Positions 55,101-64,000 of a DNA stretch of 64,000 nucleotides are shown in pieces. The DNA is taken from the NCBI GenBank assembly GCA_021029095.1, contig JAJOHG010000040.1, forward strand, positions 1-64,000, in the 5' to 3' direction. The notes under the pieces were generated by a model. The model ran no database searches. It saw only the letters and a program-made list of their open reading frames with translations, and had not been told where the DNA came from. The DNA is from Phellopilus nigrolimitatus. Lineage: Eukaryota; Basidiomycota; Agaricomycetes; Hymenochaetales; Hymenochaetaceae. Position numbers and translations under genes: made by a program. The number at the start of each line of letters is the position of its first letter. Positions within the stretch are counted from its first letter, which is position 1.

Positions 55101-56987
55101 GCGTTTGAGTCGGCTCAGTATACCGCGGCCGAAAAGAATTATCCGGTGCACGAGAAGGAGCTTTTGGCGATCGTCCGCGCATTGAAGAAGTGGCGGGTGT
55201 ACCTTTTGGGAATGCCATTCAAGGTGATCACGGACCATCGAACACTCACCTACTTCCAGCAACAGAAAGATCTCTCGCGTCGGCAGGCCCGCTGGTCCGA
55301 GTTTTTGGCACAGTACGAGTTCGAGATCGAGTACGTGAAAGGCGAAGAAAACTCGGCGGCCGACGCGATGTCACGGTATCCAAAAACGTCGGACGACTCT
55401 CCAATGGCGGCGGCAGTGGGACTTGCATGTATGCCGAAGGTTTCCGACGCGCCGACTGCAGCGGCGGTACTCACCATTGCGTCGGACCCAGAGCTTCTGG
55501 AGAAGATTCGCGGCGGGTATGCGGAAGACGAGTTCTGCGTGAAGTTGCAGGCAAACGTGCGGAGTATTGAAGGTGCGCGTGAAGAAAATGAGTTGTTGTT
55601 TGTGGGTGAGCGGTTGGTGATTCCGAGGAAGGGTGATATCCGCGAGACACTGTATCGGCTGGCGCATGACGAACTGGGCCACTTCGGGCCCGACAAGAGT
55701 TACGCGGCGCTCCGCAGCTCTTACTACTGGCCGAACATGCGAAAGGACTTGGAGTCGGCCTATGTTCCCGGCTGTGCGGACTGCCAGCGGAACAAGAGTC
55801 CGACCACGAAACCCGCCGGTCCGCTGCACCCGCTCCCGATCCCCGACAAGCGCTTTGATAGTGTCGCGCTCGATTTTGTCGGACCGTTGCCGGAGGATGG
55901 CGGTTATAACGGGATTGTCACTATGACGGATCGGCTCGGAGCAGCCGACGTGCGTATTGTGCCCATTCGCATGGAAATGACAGCCGAACAGTTCGCGGCG
56001 GTGTTTTTCAACCACTGGTACTGCGAAAATGGACTTCCGCTCGAAATCATTTCGGATCGAGACAAGCTATTTGTCTCGCGCTTCTGGAAGGCGTTGCACA
56101 CCCTCACCGGAGTCAAGGTGAAGATGTCGACCGCGTACCATCCGGAGACTGACGGAGCAAGCGAGCGGACGAATAAAACAGTCAACCAGATTCTCCGCTA
56201 CTATGTGGATCGGAACCAGAACCAGTGGGTGCGGGCGTTGCCGCGGGTCCGATTTTGCATCATGAACACGGTGAATGCGTCGACAGGTTTCACGCCCTTC
56301 CAAATCCGACAGGGCCACTCACCAAGGATGATTCCGCCGATCGTGCCGGAGCGCGAAGCAGAATTTCAGGCGGAGGGGGCGGAGGCGGTTCAGGCGATGG
56401 AGTTGATGCAGCAGTTGCAGCGCGATGTGTCGGAAGCACAGGATGCACTTCTGGCATCCAAAACCCGACAGGCACACCATGCGAACAAGAAGCGGGCGGC
56501 CGACGACCTTTTCAAGGTCGGAGACCAGGTTATGCTCTCAACCCGAAACCGGCGGCGGGAGTACAAGGCGGCCGGACAAGATCGAGTCGCAAAGTTTATG
56601 CCCAGGTACGACGGACCGTACTTTATCATCGCTGCGCACCCCGAAAAGTCGGAGTACACATTAGAGCTCCCGGATCACAGCCAAGCGTTCCCCGGGTTTC
56701 ATGCTAGCCAACTCCGACGTTTTGTGCCAAACGACGACGCACTGTTCCCAGCCCGGCAACTTGAGCGACCGGACCCGGTAGAGCCGGAGGCGAATGTGTA
56801 CGAGGTGGAGGCAATTGTGGATGAACGGAAGCGCGGCCGTGGCACTCAACTGCTGGTCCGGTGGAAGGGGTACGGCGACCAGGGAATGGAGTGGAAATCA
56901 CGCTCGGAGCTCAAGCAGACGGCGGCGGACCTAGTCCGACAGTGGGATCGGAGAGAGGGGGCACCACCGCGGCCGCGAAGAAGATGA
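52113..56987 (+). CDS. Gag-Pol polyprotein with chromodomain, gypsy copy B
   Basis: 1624 aa from the first in-frame ATG (52113). The frame opens at 51855 after a TAG and could be used from a non-ATG start or an upstream exon. Numbered from position 51981, domains are: Gag (about 45-340), zinc knuckle CYKC..H..C (about 355), aspartic protease DSG (about 463), reverse transcriptase with VYLDDIIIW (about 863), RNase H (about 1013), integrase HHCC (about 1228-1270) and DDE core (about 1297-1390), and chromodomain (about 1605-1660). It provides capsid, cDNA synthesis and integration for the element. Everything looks intact, so the copy may be active. Confidence 0.93.
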   Translation: MAPPNAQLATIEWAGPTKVPLLTAGDPTPRTLMEWFGRVRAYQATKGLRDDQIVAAVVGGIMDPRFAEWIMSDYTRVSTLPLADFVAEFRLEALPVDWVALERQKLLASRQGAAQFWDWQREVSTQNSVLPAGTRMSEDRLREFLEANMHPDLQEMIRVQPPTLTEPHAVLRAKYEAEERQIRAANLVGAAAAQAATPPGQWVTIPAPAAPPAEAQVIRLRMREWLGHVKTMDERRVRNEDRIRLASETAVRSDRAKRRTDREREPVTQRKSGGSAGSQGNTTRSPNPGADQRATVRPNNEERLLLQRYNGCYKCMRFQAGHNARNCPNGPVRRKDYKPLTESMAMAAPLNPSGSANESARVKTEPVAAFVEEQHSDSEGETSESESDKYVPFHQPHLRPECFISARDRASSLLIRPLIDSGCVTVLISPEFADQLRLRRHRLRNPESATLALNQEGAKPIELTEWVRVRVMSKDRSWESKSVRAKVAPNLCTELILGMTFLVANHIVHDAAERTLIAKKSGVDLMHPKPPPTPTLSPTAEPTKSKVSARKVSEKTREARNRGKSIRKVSSKLPACGPIHHAPFVCHIPTPKNGARTNLPPEVKAASVMQSIRDRILILAFSDKLAELDARAKEKYADRFPEELPHLRDLPDNVFHRIKLKDAGKTLSGRTYATPKKYRDAWRILIHQHVEAGRIRRSDSPHASPAFIIPKSDPNVLPRWVNDYRELNANTVRDRTPLPRVEEILNDCARGKIFGKIDMTNSFFQTRMHPDDVPYTAVNTPFGLYEWLVMPMGACNAPATHQRRMYAALQHLIGKICHVYLDDIIIWSESVEEHTRNVHLVMLALRAAGLFCSPKKTNLYCAEVVFLGHVISARGIEADPSKVARILAWPTPQKTKDVRAFLGLVRYISQFLPKLAEYTSVLTPLTKKEYNRSFPKWTPEHQTAFDAIKKIVTSRECLTTVDHESGESIFVTTDASDHRTGAVLSVGESWKTARPVAFESAQYTAAEKNYPVHEKELLAIVRALKKWRVYLLGMPFKVITDHRTLTYFQQQKDLSRRQARWSEFLAQYEFEIEYVKGEENSAADAMSRYPKTSDDSPMAAAVGLACMPKVSDAPTAAAVLTIASDPELLEKIRGGYAEDEFCVKLQANVRSIEGAREENELLFVGERLVIPRKGDIRETLYRLAHDELGHFGPDKSYAALRSSYYWPNMRKDLESAYVPGCADCQRNKSPTTKPAGPLHPLPIPDKRFDSVALDFVGPLPEDGGYNGIVTMTDRLGAADVRIVPIRMEMTAEQFAAVFFNHWYCENGLPLEIISDRDKLFVSRFWKALHTLTGVKVKMSTAYHPETDGASERTNKTVNQILRYYVDRNQNQWVRALPRVRFCIMNTVNASTGFTPFQIRQGHSPRMIPPIVPEREAEFQAEGAEAVQAMELMQQLQRDVSEAQDALLASKTRQAHHANKKRAADDLFKVGDQVMLSTRNRRREYKAAGQDRVAKFMPRYDGPYFIIAAHPEKSEYTLELPDHSQAFPGFHASQLRRFVPNDDALFPARQLERPDPVEPEANVYEVEAIVDERKRGRGTQLLVRWKGYGDQGMEWKSRSELKQTAADLVRQWDRREGAPPRPRRR

Positions 56988-57084
56988 GATTTTCTTTTAA
57001 TTTTTGATTTTGATTTATTTTACCCCTTTTCCTGGTTCACTTTATTTCTCGGAGGAGGGGCTTATCCTTTTGAGGGGGGAAGGG

Positions 57085-57458
57085 TGTAAGCCCGCTGGCG
57101 CGTTCTTCCCATTTCCGACACGATGTGTGTCCAACCGGCCGACATTTTTGACCGGCCGACGTTTTGGCCGACGTTTTCGCATGTCCGACTTTCCCAACTT
57201 GTCGGAAAGTCGGCTTACGTACTTCAAGAGTAATAAGGGTCGGATCCCTGTCGGACTGGTACTGTATAGTTTTTATTATATAATCCGACCCATTTTCACT
57301 GCGCGCCGTCACCTTTGTTGCCTCAGTATCTCTGACAGCAACAAAGGTGAGTAAATGCGTCTCATGTATGTATTTAGAGTATCTCTGACAGCAACAAAGA
57401 TTACTTTGTCCTGTTTGTCTTGTAGGCTCAAGTGTTGGCACTCTCTGGGTGCCTTCCA
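57085..57458 (+). repeat. 3' LTR of gypsy copy B
   Basis: 374 bp, no difference from the 5' LTR noticed on reading; it directly follows the tract GAGGGGGGAAGGG. Confidence 0.93.
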
Positions 57459-57889
57459 TAACTTGGAAGTTGGAATAGGGCTGCTCCAATGCTGTATGGG
57501 GTTATCCTAATGGTTCTAGCACTCTATAAAACAGTAGTAGTCTGGAGGGAGTCAGCTGGCTTTGGTCAGCACAGCCTTGTGAAAGTCCTCATCCAAGATC
57601 AGGCCATTTATTTCATTATGTATCTCTTTTTCCTTCATGCATGACTAGCAGCATATGAGCTGACATTTCTGACAGGGTTGTATTTTGCAGTGTCATGCAG
57701 ATACTTTCAAAGCAGGTGGAAGCTCCAGATGCTGTTCTGGCTGATCTTTTATCTATTCTGGGAAGCCCCAGCCTTCTTTCTGTCCTTGGGAGCCATCTGC
57801 TGGTCCATCTGAAGGAGACTGGAGAGAGGGGGGCCAATGGAGGGATCAGCTACAGGATGACAACCATGAGCAGTATTGGGTTTTCCTAG
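57459..57889 (+). pseudogene. DUF6533 copy 5, 3' part
   Basis: Begins in the intron (TAACTTGGAAGTTGG) and contains the last two exons: PMLYGVILMVLALY to VKVLIQDQAIYFIM, and the final exon (about 57677-57889) reading GSPSLLSVLGSHLLVHLKET and ending SYRMTTMSSIGFS. It is separated from its other exons by the retroelements, so no normal transcript is expected. Confidence 0.85.
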
Positions 57890-58125
57890 ATTTATGAAGG
57901 GAATTACAAGGTAATTCTATCTGTTTTACTATTGTCTTGCCTTCCACCTGAGATTTATTGATTAAGAGTCTCATGGTAGACATGCTTTATGGTCGAATGT
58001 TTCCATACTCCTTTTTTTTATTTTGAATCTATTGTTGTTTTTGCTGAGCAAAGAAATACCAAATTGCATGTATACAAGCTTATCATTTTTGTCCTACTAT
58101 AGTGAGTATGATTCGGAGTTGCATG

Positions 58126-59600
58126 CTAACTCGGACAGATCAGAATGAAATAAAGTGATACAGTACAATCTCTCAGCCGTCTGAAGCCAACCCGATTGCA
58201 TGCACGTCTCCAGAAGTTTGTTCTCGAGGCGCAAGAGCAATGGTCCATCGGACCCGAGCCCACGCTTCTGGGAGATACCTGCCTGGGTTTCACAGGCACA
58301 TAAGTGTGCATATTATACAGCACAGAAAACACCTTGTGTGATTTGTGCTCGAAGTGATCCAGCCAAATATTGTGTGTAGGATAGAGAAAAGTTGCATATG
58401 TGCGGAAGAGTCGTCGAGAGCACGCTGTGTTGCCACTAGCTCTCCATGACAATGCCAGTGGACATCTTTGCTCGGGACAAAATACGAACATGCAGAGAAA
58501 CAAAGCCGTACGCACATAGTTCTCATCCTTCATGGCCGTTTCCAAGAGACAAATCTTGCGGAAGTCGCTTCAGGTGTACGGAAAGCGTGACAGCTTGAGG
58601 TACGGGCACGGCACGCTCGGAGCTGGGGAGTGGGGTGCGCGCCGCAGCGGAGACCGCACCGGAGGTGTCTGAGACGGCGGGCTTGGCGGCGGACATCGGG
58701 TATGAGACAAGAGAAAGGAAGGGTATACGAGGATGAGACTTTGACAGACGGTAACATAAAAAGGCAAGCAGAAACGCACCCAAATTTTCTGCGATGCCGC
58801 ATCAGAGCTCGCGGTGCTGGAGGTGTCGTCTTGGAGGCTCAATGCACGCGTCGCGGTCGTCGACGCGTGATCGATACTCGTGCGCGTGTCGGAGGCGGCC
58901 GATGGCGGCTCTGTAGCCTGGACGGGCCTGGCGGGTGAGGTGGGTCGAGCTGCGCGTCGACGGCGTCTGCGACTGTCGCGCCCACAGCTGCTGAAACACA
59001 AACCCGAGTCAGAACGAGACGCGGAGGACAAAGACGCGGCTACTCACGCAGGATAGCGCCGAGCTCGTCCGGGCAGGTACGTGCGCGCCGCGCTCTGCAC
59101 GTCCCTACGCGAGGGCACGCACTGTGCCGCGGCCGCGCGGGTTGTCGAGGCCGCCATTGCCGGCGCCGCTGAGCAGGCCCAGTTTGGGAGGCGCGGCGGA
59201 GGTGAGGCGGTCGAGCGTCGGCGGGAATGGAGATGGGCGGGCCTGTGTGCAGGCGGACGCGATAGGTGGACACGGTCTTGGTCAGCTCCCCATCCGGCAA
59301 ATGTCTCTGCTGCCGGCTAGGTTTTGTAAGCCGATCAGTGACTCAAAGGCAGCAGCGGTGACCTCGTCATTCCTTGCCAATGCCATCACCATCGACCGAC
59401 ACCGGGCAGAGGTTTTGAAGACGCGGAGACAGTAGCGACGCTCGGGCTGGAAGACTACCATCCGTGAGTCCGTCGTCTTTCTCGTGTTTCTCGATCTCGC
59501 GCTCATCGTTTTTAAGTTGTTCCTTAGCACGTCGAACATAGACCTCTGTACTTAATCGCCCAAATACACCCGCTTATCGCCTATGCATGCTTATCACGAC
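58126..59600 (-). other. Unit 5 GC-rich block with minus-strand coding-like segments
   Basis: Pieces shared with the other units: 59282-59539 (VLRNNLKTMSARSRN, FQPERRYCLRVFKTSARC), one near 59060-59250 up to a GTGAGT donor, and one at 58800-58995 after TTTCAG (TSIDHASTTATRALSLQDD). The 3' end at 58126-58545 differs from the other copies. Function unknown. Confidence 0.35.
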
Positions 59601-59699
59601 TTGTCGGCCTTTCAAACCCTCCAGAAGATGTTTTCCAAGTCCGTGCCGAACGCGGAGCTTGTCAACCGCAGAAACCTGACATAGATATGTTGCATAGTG

Positions 59700-61430
59700 G
59701 TCCTCGGCCGTGAATGTTCTCTACTCCATGCAGATATTGGGTATGTGGTAATTATTGCCACGGTATGTGATTATCTCTTTTCACGTAATCTCTATCTTTC
59801 TGAATCCAAGTCGGCATATCTGGGATCTCGTCAGATCCGCTCATGCCCGTTCACAGCTCTCCCCTTGCTAAGCTCACACAGCCCATTAATCCCGCTTACC
59901 TGTCACCCCTGCTGCCTGTCTACGTTCCTCAGACCACCGAATTCCGCGCTTTCGGGGCGTGTTTCGGGGTGCGATCCGTTCTGCGTGGTACACTGGGGTC
60001 TACCGGTTTTGCTGTTACGCGGTGGCCAATTGTGTCAAGGGCGTATCGTTCGACAGCCAAGCGCGAGCTGGAGTTGCGTTGGCACGAGGTGCGAAAGTAG
60101 GTATGTTGGCATTCTATTTACATGCATTTCTTTATTTTTTTTGGAGTGGCGAAAGCGGGAGAAAGCTCGACTAAACGAACACAAAGAGGCGCCAGAACGC
60201 GTGCGTGCCGTCATTTGAAAGCACGAAAAAGCCGATGCGCCCTGGGGCTGTACGGCGCCGCGTTTGGCGTCAACAGAGGTTGCCCGTTGAGTATGCACTG
60301 TGAGCATCTTGGGTCCAGAGTTCTCATTGACAGTCGTACTTACTGGTTCCTCGTCGTGGTTCCGCTAGGTCGTTCGTGGAAACATGGCTCTCCTCTCGCA
60401 TCTCCCGAGCCGTACAAACAGCACGCAAAATCTGATACGCGGCGTTTTGCCTCTCGAACTCCCTTTCGCTGGGAGCGCGTGGCGTTCTCACCTTCCTTCT
60501 TAAAAAATACGAGCACGGCATCTCTAGGCTCTGATAACCGTGTTTTCAAGTTGACCCGCTCTAGGAAGCCGCCCTGGCGCGCAGGCGAAGATATCGCGGG
60601 ACGCGCGCATGGTCTAGACAGAGCGGCTCGTCGGTCTGCTGGGATCGTATCCGTCTCTAGCCTGGCGCACCCTCGAGCGGACGCAGGTACTTTCGGTGAC
60701 TTTATCGAGTATGCTGGAGTCGATTTTCTGTTTGTCAGGTCTCGTATATTCGCTAGTATCAGGAGGGATAGACTTGCCGGTGCGGGAGCTCATAGCGCGT
60801 GGGACCCCCGTTCTGCTTGCAATAAATTCTGTGAATACAAGTAGACCTCCGGTGCGGTTTGTGGGCGAGGCTGTGTATGTGTTCAAATCAACGCGACTAC
60901 TCTTCTTATCGAGCTCTGGGAGCGTCTGGCCATCCATGCTACTTTCATACTTTTTTCGAAAGCCACGAATCAAAATGCCGTTTCTATCCGCATACGGAGG
61001 GTACGTAATTCCGTCCTCTATTCGTAAGAACTGTATACGAGTGCTCGCCACGTACGAGTTCCTCCGCCGGCGATCCCCGAATGCGCCTGAGATGCTCTCA
61101 GCGCATAGTTCGAGTCCCGGTGCTCTGTTAAGTCCGTTAGTATCTCAATCAACACAAGGAGATAAAGCTGTGTCATCTCAGATTGTCGAGATTCTAACAA
61201 TGATGCAGATGTTACCTTTTCTTCTGCAGTTCTATGTCAGCATCAAGAATGCTGTTCACATTAGTTTTAATCGAAGGTGCGACTATCTCAAACGCCCAAC
61301 CGTGACTTCTTTTCTCCGTCTGAGACCGCTGCCAGCATACCAATTCAGTTAGCGGCCCACGCGAATTACTGATCAAACGAAGATGCCTCGAGGATCGTAT
61401 CGAAGCTTTTGTTATCTCGACCGCCCCTCT
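59700..61430. other. Unit 6 spacer upstream of DUF6533 copy 6
   Basis: Corresponds to 1430-3200. It contains the longest open frame of any spacer copy (60122-60844, plus, 240 codons), with HPRADAGTFGDFIEYAGVDF and FVRSRIFASIRRDRLAGAGA. Parts of this frame (LAHPRADAG, NFIEYAAVDFLF) recur in unit 1 but in two different frames. A second frame, 60696-61352, includes INSVNTSRPPVRF. No domain recognised; possibly a decayed gene. Confidence 0.35.
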
Positions 61431-61434
61431 TTGC

Positions 61435-61441
61435 TTTAAAT
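61435..61441 (+). promoter_or_regulatory. TTTAAAT box of DUF6533 copy 6
   Basis: TATA-like motif 93 bp before the ATG at 61528, in the same context as in the other copies. Confidence 0.45.
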
Positions 61442-61527
61442 GTCTCTGAGATTACGAGCTTGTCTCCATGCATCTCCCGAGTCGACCTCTCGAAACTTCG
61501 TTGGAATCTATTGCACCCCGCTCCACT

Positions 61528-63156
61528 ATGCATTCAATACGCTCTGACGTCGTGCCTGTTGATCCAAGCCTCGTCCCACTTTTCATCTCAGAGAACAATA
61601 TCACACTTTACGTTCAAGTGGCAATTCTAACCCTCTTGGTCTATGACATGGGTAAGCTTCGCATATTGGCTTGAGGATGTAGCTATTTCGAGTCCAAATG
61701 ACGTATTATGTTTCAGTTATCACTATGGAAAAGGAGGTAAATAGTGCCTGGCATTATCGTCTTCATGTCTAAACCAATCATTGCATCATTTAGATTAAAT
61801 ACTTTTGGGTATGTCATTTTTTTGACATTAACATCAGGCATTCACTTACTTGCCATTCGGAATGAAGAGCACTCCTCGAACATTTGTCAGCTTGATTTAC
61901 TTTGCGGTAAATAATATCCTACAGTTCCATCTGATCAACGTCTCTAACACATAATTTCAGAACCGCTACATTGGGATTCTTGGATGTATTTCTGGTGTAG
62001 CGCGTAAGACAGAGCTTTTATGAGGGTACACCAAAACAAAGATGGTCACTGACGCAATCTTGTATAGTCGACATTGTTCAAGGAAATGAAACACGGCAAG
62101 CAAATTCTGATCACTGTATGTACTATAAATTACTGTGGCTGACTCTAAAATTCCTTTATAGGTGTAAGCGACCAGATACTGTGTTCAAGTCTTTACTAAT
62201 AGTATTGAAAGGTCTTGGATTGAATTATACTGAAAGTTTAGCTAGTGAGTTTCTGAATGTTGCACAGAACAAGATTTTGCTCATTTCAGGGAAGACTGGA
62301 TGACTGTCCTTTTAATTGACTGTAATGTCTCCCTACTCATAATATTCAACACATTTATCTAACACTAATTGTCTTATAGATATTCTCCTGATAAGGGTGC
62401 TAGCATTGTACCACCAGGGTGAGCATTCTTAATACTGTCACTTACTGCATGTGCTTAACAAACAACAGACAAGAGGCTAGCTGTATGCCTAAGGACTCTA
62501 TTTGGACTGGAGGCAGCATTTGGCCTAGGTCTTCTTATAAATAGCATGTTCTATGAAGAGAGTAAGAATACTTGTTTATCCCACAGTAAGAATTTCTAAT
62601 CATGAGTTTCAGTTGTTGTATTGGAGCTTGCAGAAGGTGTAACAGGTTGTGGAGTCACTAGAGCCACTCCAAGAGTGTGGGGTGCTGTATCCTGGTTAGT
62701 ACTGGTGTTCTTAGGAAAGCACTCGGACTGACTTGGAAGCTGGAACAGGGCTGCACCAATGCTGTATGCCATTATCCTAATGGTTCTAGCACTGTACAAG
62801 GCTGCACAACACTGGAGGGAGACAGCTGGCTTCAGTCAGTTCAACCTTGTTAAGGTCCTCATCCAAGACCAGGCCATTTATTTTATTATGTATTTGTTTC
62901 TTCATGCATAACTAGTGGTATGTGAGCTGACCATTCTAACAGGGTCATATTTTGCTGTGTTATGGAGATAATTGCGGACAAGTTGGATGTCCAAAGTGTT
63001 CTCCTGTCTTACTTTCTGAGTTTTTTAGGAAGTCCCAGCCTTCTATGTGTCCTTGGGAGCCATATGCTGGTACATCTGAAGGAAGCTGGAGAGAGAGGAG
63101 TCAATGGAGGGACCAGCTACAGGATGAATACCATGAGCAACATTGAGTTTTCCTGA
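61528..63156 (+). CDS. DUF6533 domain membrane protein, array copy 6
   Basis: Exons that can be placed: 61528-61651 (MHSIRSDVVPVDPSLVPLF to LLVYD), 61717-61736 (VITMEKE), 61794-61808 (IKYFW), 61868-61906 (STPRTFVSLIYFA), 61961-62003 (NRYIGILGCISGVA), one or two exons around 62067-62244 (CKRPDTVFKSLLIVLKGLG), 62380-62418 (ILLIRVLALYHQ), 62469-62561 (DKRLAVCLRTLFGLEAAFG), 62613-62694 (VVLELAEGVTGCG to WGAVSW), 62749-62889 (APMLYAIILMVLALY to YFIM) and 62943-63156 (GSPSLLCVLGSHMLVHLKEA to SNIEFS). Phases agree at nearly all joins. Only the 62004-62244 stretch is unsettled: here the frame reads through what is an intron in the other copies. Predicted polytopic membrane protein, function unknown. 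Together with copy 2 the best candidate for a working member. Confidence 0.72.
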
Positions 63157-63377
63157 TTTTTGAAGGGGATTTCAAGGTGATTTTCGCTGTTCCGTCTTTT
63201 CTTCTGGTAAGACTGATCAATCAATTAAAAAGGCGTGTAGAAAATGCGTAGGACGGCCAAACACGTTCGCACTCTCTTCTATTCTGTTTGTTAATTTTGT
63301 TTTTGTTTTCGCTGTCTCATTTTGCCCTTATTTGATTGTCATTGCGATATTCGCTGGGTTAAGAAATACCAGTTTGT

Positions 63378-64000
63378 TTATACATACGAGCTCAGTGCGA
63401 TTATCCCCCTGTACGTGTTTATGTCAAAATGCAACATGTCGATGCCGTTACCCCAATACGTCAACAGCGTGCATGTACATGCACTGCTCATTTGTCTTCC
63501 ATACTTAATCAGTGTACCGGTGGCGAATGTCGATGGGCCGTGTGGATTCACCAGCACGACCGACATTTCCCGCTGGTGCCAAAGACGAACGGGAAAGAAA
63601 AGGAGAGCATGCGGAGCGAAGGCGCGCCGACTTGCATGTGCGTCTTGGGACTCGGTGCTCTTGCTCATAACTAAGGATTTTTTGTATGCGAGTCCGCATC
63701 CTGCGCGCGGCACCTGCCAGAGTAGAGCGAACGCTAGCGGCCACTTTACACTCCACATCACCGAGCTTGGTATGAGCGCTTTGCTGATTGGCTGCGCAAG
63801 CTTCGTGCTGACGAGTAACTCATCCGTGATTCTGTGTACGCTTTGAGTAGTTATAAAGCGCCCAGCACGGCAGTCGCAACCCCTGGAGTTTATTAGATAA
63901 ACATGCGCACCAAATAACTCGTATTTTCCGTGAGGTGGGAGAGGCGAGACCGTATGCACGCACCTGCGTCAAATGTTCTGTTCACTCGCTCCGTTCATAT
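63378..64000 (-). other. Unit 6 convergent minus-strand segment, cut by the window edge
   Basis: A 193-codon minus-strand frame (63378-63959) is the longest version of the 3' piece seen in each unit. It contains LFGAHVYLINSRGCDCRAG, GLAYKKSLVMSKSTESQDAH and TLIKYGRQMSS. The corresponding frames in units 1-4 are shorter or shifted. No domain recognised. It would end head-on against DUF6533 copy 6. Confidence 0.35.

Larger units (their letters stand above)
51371..57458 (+). mobile_element. Chromoviral Ty3/gypsy LTR retrotransposon, copy B
   Basis: 6088 bp, same length and content as copy A but in opposite orientation. LTRs at 51371-51744 and 57085-57458; purine tract at 57073-57084. Flanking 5-mers are GTAAG on the left and TAACT on the right, the inverses of the left (CTTAC) and right (AGTTA) flanks of copy A. 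The insertion on the 3' side falls in the intron before the LALYK exon of DUF6533 copy 5. Confidence 0.95.

Noticed and set aside
1..64000. tRNA or rRNA genes
   Set aside because: No cloverleaf with A and B boxes and no rRNA-like conserved stretch was noticed on reading. A tRNAscan-type search would be needed to exclude them fully.

Overview
The window is eukaryotic and fits an agaricomycete (mushroom-forming basidiomycete). The evidence is short spliceosomal introns (about 45-75 bp, GTRNGT donors, CTRAC branch sites), a gene family ending in the C-terminal signature common in basidiomycete DUF6533 membrane proteins, a chromodomain Ty3/gypsy element, and a Helitron with fungal captured-gene fragments. 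No rRNA, tRNA, CRISPR or bacterial operon structure was seen. Family names come from recognised motifs; no database search was possible.

Backbone: a head-to-tail array of about six units, each originally about 5-7 kb. A unit has (i) a 1-2 kb conserved spacer that I could not assign, (ii) a plus-strand, roughly 12-exon DUF6533-type membrane-protein gene with a TTTAAAT/TATAAAT box 61-93 bp before the ATG, and (iii) a GC-rich block with conserved minus-strand coding-like segments converging on the DUF6533 gene. DUF6533 copies begin at 3274, 9548, 31473, 37500, 44074 and 61528. Copy 1 looks decayed, copies 2, 3, 4 and 6 look largely conserved, and copy 5 is destroyed. The unit 4 spacer carries a local inversion of about 0.8 kb.

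Invasions: at the left edge is a Ty1/copia remnant (minisatellite, last 51 codons of Pol, polypurine tract, LTR), followed by a short intron-less duplicate of an LTR segment. In unit 3 a Helitron2/Helentron-type element of about 16 kb (14941 to about 31013) interrupts the spacer. It is read on the minus strand and has a 12-bp terminal sequence repeated inverted next to a 3' hairpin. It encodes a Rep/helicase whose four predicted exons join in frame (2560 aa), and it carries minus-strand fragments of at least three host genes: a PMCA-type Ca2+ P-type ATPase, a protein with a GATA-like zinc finger (SNF5-like), and a WDR48-like protein. A 263-bp MITE with perfect 33-bp inverted repeats sits in one of its introns.

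In unit 5, two apparently identical 6088-bp chromoviral gypsy elements (44678-50765 minus, 51371-57458 plus) lie in DUF6533 copy 5. The 605-bp gene segment between them is inverted, and the 5-bp target duplications are exchanged: CTTAC flanks the left side of one element and, inverted, the left side of the other; TAACT does the same on the right. This is the signature of an inversion by recombination between two inverted elements, or of an assembly flip across identical repeats.
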